Shown: positions 44,976-58,600 of the stretch, piece by piece
Layout of the letters: each line of letters opens with the position of its first letter
Position numbering within the stretch: position 1 is the first letter of the stretch
Assembly (NCBI GenBank): GCA_023333565.1
Contig: JAJKFH010003504.1
Span: 4,426,005-4,490,004 of the forward strand
From: Puffinus mauretanicus
Lineage: Eukaryota > Chordata > Aves > Procellariiformes > Procellariidae
Length of the DNA: 64,000 nucleotides
Direction: 5' to 3'
Translations under genes and position numbers: made by a program
The notes under the pieces: model-generated
What the model was told of the DNA's origin: nothing
The model's input: only the letters and a program-made list of their open reading frames with translations
The model's database searches: none

Positions 44976-47900
44976 TTGTTGGGATAAAGAAAATCCCACT
45001 GTTGGTTCCAGCTCTTTTGCTCATTACAAACCCAGTGTTGAGAGGACTGGCAGAAGAAACCACGTTTACTGCCTGTAACAGCCTTGTTGCTAAGAAGTGG
45101 TCAAAGAATTTTCTCTTGAGACCACATAGGAGGACTTTCAATTATATTATTAATTTGAAATAAAAAGTATCTGACTTCTGTAGAAAAGTTGATTTTTTAA
45201 CCCTCAAGCCCAAGGCATGAGCAATACTTCAGCCAGATACTCAAATTTTTATGCAATATGTTTTTCTAAATAAATATGAATGCATCAGAATATCTCCTAG
45301 AAAAAGCGCAGTCAATTTGTAACCCCTCTATTAATCACTGTGCAGGGCACAGCCTGGACAGCTCTCAGAAGCCTTCAACATCACTTTGGGTAGTTGTACC
45401 CCTGGTTTGGAATGGTTCTAGGAATGATCAAGTAGTCCAGGTTTCAACACTAGCTACTACTACTACTTTTCACTAAAATGCTCATCATGAGAAGCAAAAG
45501 TTAGAGAAACATGTTAAAGCAATTGCCAGAGACCCACTAGAAAAAATGCAGACCCCTCACTCTGGACTCCAACTGGCCTGTTTTTATAGGGACAAATATA
45601 AACGTCTGCAGGAGAACGCGTGGCACTTGCCAGTCATTTCGTACCCACACACTTTTCTTTGTGCTGGCCAAGGTGTGAATTGCTGGTTTCCCACAAATAA
45701 TGGCGCAGGCAACTCCTTTCTTCCTGCTCATTTGCTTGGGGAACAGAAGAGAAAAGGGGCACTGGGACAGGTCACAACCCCATGCAAAACCCTTGAGCTC
45801 TCCAGCAGTTTTCTATTTGCTCCCCATGAATTTTTCAGTGTCATTTTTTCTTCTCCTCTTAGTACGCCCCATTTCACCAGTGCACAGACTGAGGACTTGA
45901 TGAGTTTGCAGCTCAACACACACGGTGTCCTGGTAAAATAATTTGGTTCTGTAGCAGTGACTGACGTTGGGCCCTGTTCCCAGCTACCCAGATGCAAACA
46001 AGAAGAGGAGAAATAATAACTGCATGGTGTCTTATTCTACCAGGAATGAGCTTCACCCTGAGCACCTGTATTTTTTTCCTTTCATTAGGAACAATTAAAT
46101 TAGAAGGCAGTGAGGAATACGTCTTTGGGAAATGTTCACAGACTAGGTCTAATAATTACTCTTCCCACATGAGAGATATTGATAGGCTTCTACTGTGCAG
46201 TGTCCTCTCTCAACAGTCCCACAAGGTCAGAACTGCAGTGAAATAAGCCAACTTCTTCATGGCAGGCCTCATCTCTCTTATCTCCATGCCCTCACAATTT
46301 GTTGACTGATCTCTCTGACCGTCCGCCTCTCGCTCTCCTCTCTCTGATTCTTCTCTGCTCCTGAGTAATTATTTTTCTAGAGGGGATTTGCTGTAATGAG
46401 CCATGCAATGGGACTGGCATTGTACTGCTGGCATAGCGTAGCCTGGAGATCCAGAGAGCAATCAGCTGGATTCAGGAAGGCTTTAAGTCCTCACGGGAGA
46501 TATGCTGATATACCATGGCCATGTGGTAACTGAACACACAGTCAGGCTAGAGTTAACATGCCACCATGGCCATCTGAAACAGTAGTTTCCAAAAGCTGGT
46601 GACCAAAGTTGCTGGTTGCCCAAGGTTACGCCTTCAAATGTCATATCAGCACACACCAATGAATCATTCGCAAACTAAATTAGGCCCTTGGGGAACCAGC
46701 TCCTGGATTTTAAAGCTGCTTTCAATTGGCATAACCTAAGATTGGCTTCCTCTGCTGCTAAGTGGCATAGCTCTCCCATGGGCAGAGAAGGAAGCCCTGC
46801 CTGCATCTTCTACACCAGGCAGCAGTTGTTGGACACACCAGTAATGCATGGGGAGCTCCAGCCAACAGGATGTAGGCTGGATGCTGCTGGGGTGAGACAG
46901 GAGCTTGCCCAGGTGGAAACCACCCTAGAAGGAGAGTGCCTGCCGTGGGCAGTTGTTACCCCAACACTACTTTTCCTTCCAAGTATCTATGTCCCAACTT
47001 CCCCAAACCATTTCTATCCCCTTTCTTGTATCTCAAAACATACACTTTGTTTCAAGCTATTGCACAGCCAACAAGGAACTGGCTACTTGGCCTGTCTTAT
47101 GATGAAATTTGGGAATTAGCTTTTGTGGACCTGCCCCAAATGTTTGGCTGCAACTGGGCACCCCTGTGAAGTCTCCTGTTTGGGATAGTTCATCAGGCAT
47201 GGGATGTGCTCAGCTACCAGCCTAGATTCTCCTTTGGGCTTTTACCTTGAGCTCACCCTGAAATAAACACACCTGGAGGAGATTTGACTCATGCAAACTT
47301 TTGAAAATTTAACCTGTTGACTCATTCCTGATTGTAAAATCAGGAGGAAAAAAACATCTTATATTTCAAACATAAAATCCTCCTCTCCTCCTCAGTAGAG
47401 GACACTAAAAATAAAACAGTGCAGAATAGGATCCTAGCAGTTCAAGAGCACCTACTGTTTTCTTGTGACTCTGGCAATTGCTTTCAAAGGAAACCTTTGC
47501 AATACAAGAGAATACAAACTAATTTACCATTACTGAATTGCATAAGATTAGCTGTTTTACTGAAACAAACCAGTGTTTATTAAGAGCTCAACTGCTATGC
47601 ACTATATCAAGACTAGTAAATATGAGGTATGACACCAATGATTACCTGAATGTATGCGGGTGCTTAGCACAAGTGCTGAGCGACTGGTGGAAAACTTGAT
47701 TTGCTAAGCAAATGGCTTGAAAAAATGAAACAACTGGATGATTTAGTAAGCAATCTATCATTTTAATTACCTTTTATTACATTTCCAGTCATTTATTTAA
47801 TGCCTTGGGTTTTTTTGCTTTTCAACACTTCCAGAATAATAGTTATATTGGTTAAATTTTTTGGTATTACTAATGATTACCTAGAATGTACAACCTGCCT

Positions 47901-48547
47901 CTTGGCTATATGACCATATGGAGTCTGTAATTCAAACCAAATCAGGTTGCAGGGTTGGGACCTCCACTTATAAGGAATCAGTGACATTCAGTGGCAGTGC
48001 CTAAGGAGAGAAGGTCTATCTCACCTTTTTTTTGAAGGCTTCAGTATGCATTAGGAAACCTGTACTGCCAAAATTAAGGGCTCAACAAAATTTTTGGGAC
48101 TATTTCCTAGCCCTTCATACAGGCATGTAGAAATGCAAGTAAAAATTGTGACCTTGTAAAGAGAATGCCTTCTGCAGATTTGACCACAGCTATGGAGTAA
48201 TTTTACTCTTAAAAGATTATCAAGAAACTGCCCCCTCCCTGCTGAAATAAAATTCTTGTCACTAAACCGAATAATCCTGACTTTCACAGGCTACCCAAAG
48301 CGAGGTTTGGTTTTATGTCCCAGAACACATCCCAAATAACAACCTTTCCCCCTTTTCTTATAAAGGTTGCCAGTTTTCTTTCATAGCTTTTTACTCAAGA
48401 TGTGGTTGTAAATTTGAATTCCAAGCCATTTGCTCCATCCGTCTTTTTAACATTAACAAAAGAGTAGCAAGGAGAGAAACAAAATAAAAGAAACAAACAG
48501 AACAAGCAATGCAAAGTAAAAGGACTCTAATGAAAGCAGTAACTTAC

Positions 48548-48589
48548 TGTAGCTACTTTCACTATCGCTGGCATTAGAAGAAACATGTT
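48548..48589 (-). CDS. DLG2: DLG2 cassette exon (hinge insert, SAP97 I5-like)
   Basis: A 42-nt exon, phase 1 in and phase 1 out, encoding QHVSSNASDSESSY with split codons at both ends (C|AA at entry, A|GA at exit). The acceptor is CTGTTCTTGCAG and the donor ACA|GTAAGT. Its length is divisible by three, so inclusion or skipping keeps the frame. It corresponds in position and sequence to the HVTSNASDSESSYR insert of DLG1/SAP97, from memory. The peptide is rich in serine and acidic residues, lies between the SH3 and GK domains and is a plausible phosphorylation segment. A TGCATG (Rbfox-type) motif lies 79 nt upstream, at 48668-48673. Confidence 0.93.
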
Positions 48590-51500
48590 CTGCAAGAACA
48601 GTACAGCAAATTAAAGAACATAACCAAGCACCACAGAGCTGCAGAAACTTAAAAGAACTGCCACAGTCATGCAAAGGGAGTTGTGCAGAGAGGAAATAAA
48701 AACTATGCAGTGACATCACCTGAAAACTCTCAGATAATTTACACAGGTAAAAAGAAAGCTTCCTCTCGTGTGGCATTTCAGAAAGACTATACGTATTAGC
48801 TACTGATATGTGTCATGGCAAAGCCATGTCTTTTCTTGATGAGACAGTTAATAACATCTCAGATAACTTAATTTCAAAGTACATTATGGTCCACTTGCAT
48901 CTTACTGGACGTCTTGAGTATTTTCATGAAACCTGAGTGTCTGCTCATATTATTCTGCACTATCAGTAACGTGCATCGTTAATGCATTGGAACTATTCCT
49001 GCTAAACTTCTAACCTATGTCCATCTTTGATCACCGTGCGCTATCCCAAAGGATTAACAAATTAACATGAAAATGGTTTTGATATCAAATATTGTAACTG
49101 TTTCTATTTTACCCTGTCCAAAAAAAGAAGACAAAGCCAATGACAAAACTAAGAAAATGGAAGAAATATTTTTTCAGACATTGTCTGGCCTCAGGAGTTG
49201 AGCTAGAGTATGAAAACCTTTACCAGACCAGTCTGGATGGGTAAATAAGGATCTAAGAACTATCATGATGGGTCAGACTTGTGGTTTGGCAAGTCTGGTG
49301 TCCTGTTTCCGTTATCATATTATTTAAAGGAAGGTGCAATCTATATCATGTGAAGTTGCCATTCCCAAACTGTAGTCAGCACATGCTATGTGGTCTCCAG
49401 GAGGTCTGCAGAACCACATTAAATGGTGGTTTTAATAGTATCTCTGGTAGAAATGCTGATTACTTTGCACCTGAAAGATCATTTGACAGTTGATACTTTT
49501 CAGCTGGTTCAGGACATTTAGAAGCCAATGGTATAATGACTATACAGAGGGGAGCCATCCTGGGTTAATGAGAATGAGAATGAGACACAGTGGTTAAATG
49601 GACAATGGGTACAAATAAGTCACCTCCTGACAAACACCAGGAGCCAAAATTGGTCCAATATTTGGCGTTAAACCAGCGGGCAGATTAGGCTGTGGGTGAC
49701 CCATAACACTCACCTGCAACTGCCTCTAAACATTCCCAGTGAAAGAAAGAACTCATAAAAGCCAAAAATCCCCTGGGATGAACCCGGAGTAGACCATGCA
49801 CGGATGTCATGAAGGATGACTATGGGAACAGTGCCAAGACCACCTGTTCTCTGCAATGTGTGTGTTTCCCCCACATACCGCTCTAATGGCGTGGGGTTCA
49901 TAGAGTGGGACTGATGGCGTTACTGGAGCAGCAGAAATGCGAGGAGATGATATCTGATAAAAATATTAATGGAAAACTTTGCTCTTGGGCTTAGTAAGAA
50001 ACTAAAAAATTAAACTTACATTTTGAAGAGAACAGTATATTGACTTTTAGACATTTCATAGCAAGTTAACAAGGGTTGTCTCAAACTAATATGCTATACA
50101 GGACTTTGAAGAACTTTATTAAACGAGAACAAATATCCTTCATAATAACGGTCATTAAAAAGCATATCTGAGTTGAATATTAGTGAAATTTGGATGGGCA
50201 GGAATGTCTAGACGTGTGTCAGTAATTGGAAGCTAGTTGTAATATTAATAGAGAAACTAGAGCCTATATAATACCTCTGTGCTACTGTTCCCTTAGCAAT
50301 TTGCAGAATTCAGTTATCTCCTTTCAAATGGTTGGCTGTTACGGAGATTTGTCTTTGTAAGGACACAGATATTCAGGAGGGTTATCAGATCAGAAGTATT
50401 CTACTTCTCTTTAGGCAGGGAAGGATCTGCACTTGTTGCTACTGAGCTGCTATGACACTTAAAGTAGCAGAATGGTTAAAATTCAGGTGGCAGTGACATT
50501 TGCTGTCTATCACTGACAAAACTAGTCTTGCAGAACTGTTCTTCTTCGTACAAGAGATGAAGCTTTCATCTTTAAATTGTGAGCTACTCTATGGCTTGAA
50601 GTTAAACCATTAAAGTGTCCCTTCAACAAATCAGTCATAAATGGAATAATCTCTAAAATTGTGTGCATGGATGTGCATTCCTGCAATTAAAAAGCACATA
50701 CAAAACAGTAGGCAATGCAGTGTTAACATTCACACACATTTTGCTCCAATTACTTGGTGCTTAAGAAAAAGAATAAGAACTAAGGAAGAAGCAGCCAAAC
50801 ACATGCAAGTGGCATTTTCTTTAAATTATTTAGATCTGGATACAGAATATAATGCAGCTATTTATATAGAAATCAGCTGCAAATATTTCACTCTATACAA
50901 TTTTTCTAGTCTAACTTTCGAGGAAGCAAAATTGTTTCTGACACGTTACACATTCTGCAATGCCAAGTCTTGAGACAGGATTGCTGCATCAGAAAAAGAA
51001 ATTGGTTAAGGTTGCATGACAGAGAATAGGTTGCTAATGGTGAAATGGGTCCAAAATTAGCTTTGGAGAAGGAATGGTCTTCTCTAGCCTGCAAATGACT
51101 TCTTCCATTAATAACAAATACTAAGCTAAAATCCAGCAAAGTAACAAACAGTCCCATGCAAAAAGCTGAAAATGCAGAAGCAACAGCATAAAATAATTTT
51201 CTATTGATCTCCTCAGGATGTGATCAAGTTAAAATGTTTAACTTTCCCTTGAGATGGAGAGGGAGGGATTGTTGCTCTAAAGAACAGTCTAGGCAGCAAA
51301 ACGAGTTCTAGGTATGCTACTCTACAGAACTGCCATGATGGGAACAATAACATACTGTCAGAAACAAAAGGTGTTATTACAAAAGAAGAGAAAGTGTCTG
51401 CTTGATACACTGTATGTTATTTAATATCGTCATGCAGAACAAAACGATTGAAACATTTTTAATGCATTCACAGCTGGGTAACAAATAAAACTCTATCTTG

Positions 51501-51595
51501 TGCATGCTAGGAGTGGAGGGTCCTCAGAGAAGGAACAGAAGCCAAAACAAAACAAAACAAAAGAAGATTTACAGTGACCATTCCTGGGAACTTAC
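48590..51595 (-). other. DLG2: DLG2 intron (3.0 kb)
   Basis: Noncoding. I see no repeat of clear family and no nested gene. One Rbfox-type motif (TGCATG on the gene strand) lies at 48668-48673 near the cassette exon. Confidence 0.8.
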
Positions 51596-51641
51596 TCAGA
51601 GTCTTTGTTCCATAACCGTCGTCACCTAATCCGGGGATGTC
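51596..51641 (-). CDS. DLG2: DLG2 alternative hinge exon B (SAP97 I2-like position)
   Basis: A 46-nt exon, phase 0 in and phase 1 out, encoding DIPGLGDDGYGTKTL plus the first base of an arginine or lysine codon. The acceptor is GACTTCCGTGCAG and the donor CTGA|GTAAGT. It aligns with DFPGLSDDYYGAKNLK of PSD-95, which is the standard form of that paralogue. It is a frame-compatible substitute for the 100-nt exon at 52544-52643. Joining both would put this exon in the wrong frame and hit a TGA after six codons, so they should be mutually exclusive. The downstream donor can also join the 42-nt cassette in frame. Confidence 0.94.
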
Positions 51642-52543
51642 CTGCACGGAAGTCCCCAGAGAGAGCAATGAGAAAGGAAGAACAGCCGCAGAAGAGGAAG
51701 GAAGAAGTCAGTGGAGTTGAAATGGATACTACCATGACTGACCATGTTGATTAAGCAATCTGGATCCCTGCTTTTTCTTTCTGAAACAACTTTAAACCCA
51801 TATTCTATGGGAATGCAGCCAATGAAAGAGGCAGTGACCGTTATACATGGCTTTTGGAGCTGTGAGGAAGAAGGAACAACCCAATAAATAAAGTCCCAGA
51901 AATGATTCTCACTGGATAAATTTAGGAGACAATTATTAAGAAAAAAAGGTGAATATTTGGGCTTGGAACCAGCATATATTTTTAATAATGCTGGTTCTTT
52001 ATACAATTTAAGCAAGCAGTAAATGCCCAGGGAGGTACACATTCCAAGATCTGATTTACTTTTTCAAGTAAGTGTTAGCGTGAATGCTTCATTTAATTGT
52101 TAAACTTTCAGTGAAACTGCCCATGGCAATCAACTTGGAGAATGTCAAAGGCAAAAAAGAGATTAGAGCAGACCTTTTAGAAAATAATAATTTAGTTTAG
52201 TATTGTGAAAGAAATCACATTTGTATTATTTTGAGCCAGTTCTGATCTGGGAATATTTAATCAGAGACAAGTTTGGATTTACGACAGGTGCCACAACAAC
52301 TTTGAGGAACCACATTTGCTCTTCCAAAAGTTAAGGTCACTGTTTTATTCTTCTGAAAATGATGTTTCCAGGGAAGGAAGGACCAGCTGGATCCAAACTG
52401 CAGTCACACATTGGTCACAGTAGTAATACCTCTCCTGCCTGCCTACGACAGCTATTTGCCTAGATGTGTGGGGTAGTGGTATCATGCGTGTCACCCATTT
52501 TTTGTGCTGCTGCATGTGACATCGTCTCCAAGAGGTTACTTAC

Positions 52544-52643
52544 GTTCTGGATCACTTGTTTCCTGCTCACTCTGCTCCTTGCTCTTGTAGAATGGGAATT
52601 TTCGTGAAAAGATGAAGTTCTTTTTACGCTTGTCATTGAATGA
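52544..52643 (-). CDS. DLG2: DLG2 alternative hinge exon A (SAP97 I3-like)
   Basis: A 100-nt exon, phase 0 in and phase 1 out, encoding SFNDKRKKNFIFSRKFPFY, then KSKEQSEQETSDPE, and the first base of the next codon. The acceptor is CTCCTTCACAG and the donor GAAC|GTAAGT. The peptide matches the I3-type insert of DLG family hinge regions, known in SAP97 for binding protein 4.1. The basic cluster KRKK and the segment SRKFPFYK are the recognisable core. The exon upstream of this one (end of the SH3 domain) is not in the window, so this is the most 5' DLG2 coding sequence here. Confidence 0.97.
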
Positions 52644-55600
52644 CTGTGAAGGAGAAAAGGCATGGGGCAAAAACAGGGACGTCTAATTGTTGTCACACTC
52701 ATGCTGACAAAACAACTAGTTTGTAAAAGTGGAGAGAACTGTAGTGACTCAAATCAGTCCAAACCAAGTGGCTGCAAAGAATCAGAGGTGGTTGCGGTGA
52801 GGTCTGCAGGTTGAGGGCAAAGGCCCTGGAAACTGGATCGATTTGATTACAGAGGTCTGAAATCACAACCTGCAACTCCTTATTTGGAAACTATTGTGTT
52901 TGGCTTGTTCAGATAAAGGGCTACAGATGGCTCAGCATGCTTTGAGATCAAGCCACTCATCTTTAATCATGGCAGACTGTGCACAGAATTAATTAACTGG
53001 CTGAAAAAGAATAGGCTGTAAAGAGGGAAGCGGAAGCCTTTGATTTACTTGTAGTAGGTATGCGAATTCAGCTCTGTGCCAATTAAAATCAAATCTTTTT
53101 TTCTTGTAACTGTTGCTGATTTCATAGCGTTTTATTTGGCCTCTTAATCAACAACTTCTTAAGTGTGTTTTAATGCTTTTTTTCATAATTTAAGAAAAAA
53201 TACTTTGTTTTATTTTATACATATATATTTACTCATTAGGTTCCTCTGGATATGCTTTTAGTTTTATATGATTTAGAGATGGAATTCTGCTGATAAGCAG
53301 TATTTCATTGCATGTTGAGCAACTTATATTGCTTTAATTCTTCAAATGGGTAATTAATATGGAAGAAATTGGGTTTTTTACATGATAAAACCTTTGTCTT
53401 AATAGTTAGTTGCAAGGGCTTATGGCACTGTACTATGTAAAAGCAGGATATGCCTGCTTGGGACACCTATTTCAGATACTGAATGAGGAATTAGGGTTCC
53501 TATACAGTCAATTGAAAGAAGCTGGTATTTCCAGAGGGCGCCTATATGGAGCTGCAGATAGTGCTTATCTGAAGTGGTCTGTGTCGTCCATCAGACAATG
53601 TCCTACACTGTTTCCTATGCTGAACATATGCAATGCCCAGACACACGACTTTGCAAGTGATCACCTCCAAGAGAGCAGAGACCTTCTTAACTCATTTAAA
53701 GGACCAATTTCATGTGTGTGTCATTGCTCGAATGAAATATAACCAGTATTGGGCTCCAATTCTGAAATGGAATAGATTTAGAGTTTCAGAACATAATTCA
53801 TTTTCTTACATTTTGGAAGCACAACATAAAATGTGGTTTAGAATATGTATTTCTGAAAGATGTGAAGTTAGGTACTGAAAATATCTATTAAAATAGTTGT
53901 CTACTTGTGTCACGGAAGTTTCATGCCACTTTTACATTTCAAGCATATTTAAAGTTCAGTAACTGAAAACAAAAGAAAACAAAATGCACATGTAGAATAA
54001 ATGATCCATGAAAATCTCTCAGAGTATGTAAACATTCAATGTGAAATTAATGTGGAGGTCATGCACAAATAATCCAGATAGCATGCAATTTCAAAATAAA
54101 GCAAATATGAAAGAAAGCCAGAGGAAAAAAAAATGCACATGAAAGATTAAAGTAATCTGTGGATGAAAAGAGGACTGACATGCATATTACATCACTTTAA
54201 TGACCTAAAGGATATAATTAAATTAAAATGTGTTTTCTGTGATCATCTCTCTTATTTTTCCAAAGAAAGGAATGTAGCATGTTAACATTTCCCATTGTGA
54301 AAATGCTGTTTGTCATGATTCATCTCAATTTGACATAGTAATACTATAGGCATTACACTTAAAAAGGGGAAAAAAAAATATATACACAATAGCACCTCAA
54401 AAAACAAAGGGGTTTTAAAATGACAATCACTTCATTACCAAATGCCATTTCACTTTGGAATTAAAGAAAATGTTATCAAATTGATAAATAAACATGCTGT
54501 GTTTCACAGAGATTATAAGATAAATAACACTTATAAGTATTCTTCTTCAATGTTTTATCCAACAGTCTATGGCAAAAACTTCAGAAAGTCCATTTTCACC
54601 AGAAAAGCATATATTTTTTTCAAGCTTATGCATGATCTAACAGTATATTCCAAATTAGACAGATATACTATAATGTTATATAAACTTTTTCTCCTTTTGC
54701 AATTTCAAGTATTGCATTGCCTTTTTAATAAGATATTGTTCCACTTCAATTTGGACAATCAAAATCTGGCAATTCATAGCAGGTGACTATTATGTCCAAC
54801 TGTGTCACTGCATTTACACCAGTAAAAAGCCTTGTTCCTAAAATAAAGCTGACTCTTAGTTTATTAATATCCATAGGCAAATATGTTTATGCCTGTGTTA
54901 ATATTTCTATAGATTGATCAATGTGTATATTCATGTTAATGACCATATATACTATCACAATGTAGTCATAGTGATTATATTTAAAATAACAAAAAAACCT
55001 GTAAAATATTATAAAAGACTAAACTGGGTCTGATCCTGCAAACTTAGAGAAATAATTAGTCCTTGGTATTAACTGAATGGGCTTACCAAGTGTTTATTTT
55101 CTTGTACATTAAGTGCGTGTTGCTTCAATAGAAACCAAAGACTTGATTTTGGTTTTGTATCCAATATAAATGTGATTAAAATCAGGCTGATGGTCTCCAC
55201 CCTAAGGATATGAAAACCTGCAGACACCCAGCAAAATGCTTCTTACAGAAACCACAATATATATCTCTAATGTATAGAGATAGGGGGATTGGCAAAGAGA
55301 GGAGAGGGATACTCATACAGAATAAACCCATGTTTTTATTAGACACACTGTGTTAATTCCAGATTATGTTGTGTTGGTGGAGGAGTAGAGACCAACACTG
55401 AATACATATTTTCTTTTTTAAGAAAGGATCATGCATGTGAGGAATGATGGTAGGGTTAAACTACAAAATTCAGATGTATGTTTTTGAGAGATTTTATTTC
55501 TATAAAATGGAAACTTCGACACCTGTCAAATATTCTGGAGCCAGTTTCCACAGGATTTCCCTGTGCTGCTGGAGAGGTGTGAAATAGCCCTAGGATAAAT

Positions 55601-58600
55601 GAGAGAGAGGTATTTGCCTACATCTCTCAGCCCGATGCAAAAGTTGCATGCAACTGGAATTGAAATAATGATATCAAGCTTAGGCTTGATTCAACACTAT
55701 TTATGCAGGCAGAGTTTCTGAAAGTCAGTGAAAAAGTGCCTGAAAATGGATTCCTATATAAGTTGTGATTTCTTTGCCATAAATATTGTAAAATCCTGTA
55801 ATGGCAAATAACTCGGGCATTTCAGTCGCAGTGACAAACCTGTACAATAGATTATTTTTATACCTCACTGCCATCAGTTCACACTGACTACCACTAACCC
55901 AGGAACTGGCATTAGTGGGCACTTTATATAGACAGGTGCCTAAGACTAAAAAGCAAATGACATTTTCAAGTACTGTTTGACAACTGAACAGTGAGGTCAT
56001 TCTTCACACCATTTGAACTGTGATGAAAAAAAGAGTCTTTTCTCAGAAAAAAAGGGGAGGAAAGCTTTCCCCAATGTCCTGGCTTGAATTCTTGTTTGAT
56101 ACTACTTAGGCATAGACTGTGTTTTGAAGAAGCCAGAAAAAAATTGTGATGTGCAGTCTTGCTTGACCAAATATCCCCACATGTCCCCAGTTGTGTAAGC
56201 CTGGCTTACACATACCAACCTTCCCTGGTTGTGACAGACATCAAGGCACTGTGTGTTTCTTCTTCTTAAGAACTCCCTTCAGTATTTTTTTGTGTCAACA
56301 TCAGTTTTGTATTCTAAATGCTTTTCCCTAGGTGCAGCAGCCATATATATATATGTGTTACCCATCAGCTAATAGGATAGTGGTTTTTTAAAGGAAATTT
56401 TCATGTAACATTGAATAAACAATCCAATTTCAAAATTTGCTTTATAGTGGTGAACGTCACAAAGAGCAGTGCATCAGTAATTTGTAGTTGTACCATATTG
56501 CAATAGGCAACTATATCATTGTTTACTTTGAGCTTCTTCTCAATTTTTTTTCACAATGTGGCTGATCCAGCCCATACTGTTTAGTGCAGATGTGCTCTTG
56601 ATAGAGGTTGTCCTCTTTACGCTTTGCAGAAGAGCCTAATATGTCGGGGAAAGATTTCTTTTGATGCTCTAAAAGCTCTGAAAACAACGATATCTTCTAA
56701 AAGCCATTGAACTCCCAAATATGATTGGGAATACTTTATTTTGCTATTTCATTCAACCAATGCTAATTCTCAGTCATGAGCTGGGAACCAGTGTTCAGGG
56801 ATCACCTGAGAAAAAGCTGTTCCAGAGCACTGGCTGTGAAATTCTTTTATACAGAGTGTAGATAAATTTCATTTACTACCTATTTTTAGGCAGGTTTGAG
56901 CTAAGCTTTAGCCTAATTTTTATGTTACGTGATTATCTGTATCAGTCTTGTTCTGAGATTGGTCTAGCAATGTATATGTGTTCATTCATTTTGCTGCTTC
57001 TCATCTGCCATAGTTGTTTTGATTCTTTTCCTTTATTACCTGTTTTTGGCCTAACTTAAATGAAAAGCCCTCACTTACACAGCATTCTACAAAAATCTAC
57101 AAAATTTATCAGCAACATTATGTCCCTGCAATCTTTTTCTCTGTATTTAATTCACACTTTTTGTATTAGGGACATTCTTTTACTCAGTTTGAACACTGAC
57201 TTTAATAAAGGTTTGGGCACTCAGGCGCTGTTAAATCTCTACATGTTAAATCTCTCCCATCATACTGAAAAGTTGCACTGATAGCAGAAAGAAAAGTTTT
57301 GGACTGTAACAGATACTCAGTGTCATTTCTCCTTTCAAATATATATATCACCTCTCTGCTTTTATAGTGGGCTTTTTCACTTAGCAATTGAAATGCATGA
57401 TGAATATGAAGTCTCCAAAGCAAACTTTTGAAGACAATCCTGTGTTAGTATATTTGCTTTATGTGAAAAGTGGTTTTGCAGTTAGCATGGCAGCATGGTC
57501 TGGGGAACATGGGTCAAACCACACTTTGGGATCTTCTGCCTCACTGTCCCATCTGCAATACCAGGAGCATATCAGTGCCCTCCTTACAGGCACGTTGTGG
57601 GGTCTAGGTCAATACTATGACCTTGTGGATACTACCACTGAGGCCATTATCTTCTTTTATTAAGATAATGAGGTATACTGAGCTTAAGTGGCTTAACCAA
57701 GTCCAGAAAAAAGCCAACGCTACTGAGCCATTCTTGCTTTCCTGGTGTAACTACAAACTTGGCCATGGACTGGGTTCACACACAGGAAGCTCCTAATGAC
57801 GTCTGTGCAGACATGCAGAAGATAAACTAAGAAGTTGTTAGTGGCAACAGTAAGCTTGGTTGTAGAGTATATTCCTTAAGACCATATATCTTTCCTATAT
57901 ATCTTTCATTTGCAGTCTGACCACACAGTTACATGCTGGCAAGCAACACTTGCCAACTTCTCTATGTCTTGTTATGAGATGCAGGGGGAAGGATGTCCCT
58001 ATTCTGTTAAGTTCAACCTTAAATTTTCTTAGATACTGCAAGTATTTGGAAAAAAAAAAAAGGCTACAGTTATTCCTTATTGAATTTTTGTACCATGACC
58101 TGTTTTGATAAGTGAGAACAAACTTTGGGTGAGAAGAAGCTCAGATGAAGATAACTCTGCTTGCTTAGTTTTCCCGTGAAGTCGCAGGGAGATTTGGACC
58201 TTGGAAATCCAAAATGAAAAAGTACAAGCCTGACTAAAAACTCTGTTCTGTCTAGCTTCTACAGACAAGGGTAGTGTTGTTTAGTATTCATAAATATGAA
58301 ATTTTACTAATCTTTTTTTAAGACTGAGTTAATGCCACTTGTCAGCCAGCAACTCAATTTTAATTCCTAACAAAACAACAGTTAAAACCAACACAAACTA
58401 CCAGGGGAACAGAAAGACTAATAGACTTTCAAGAAAGCATGTAAAAGCAGTATTTCCAATTCTGCAAACGTGTATTTAACTTGGTGCAAGGTACGAATCA
58501 CATTAAAAAGGGAGTACTCATCTGTGCTAATTTACATTGCATCATTGTCGGCAGGATTGAAACGCCAACATAAAACCCTTGCATATGTGACAGCCAAGGT

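Larger units (their letters stand above)
39730..48547 (-). other. DLG2: DLG2 intron (8.8 kb)
   Basis: No nested gene was found. Contents are old-repeat remnants (for example 44911-44975), a purine-rich stretch (42790-42931) and candidate conserved AT-rich segments near 42690-42790 and 44365-44470. A frame of 110 codons at 40140-40472 has no family resemblance and is treated as chance. Confidence 0.75.
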
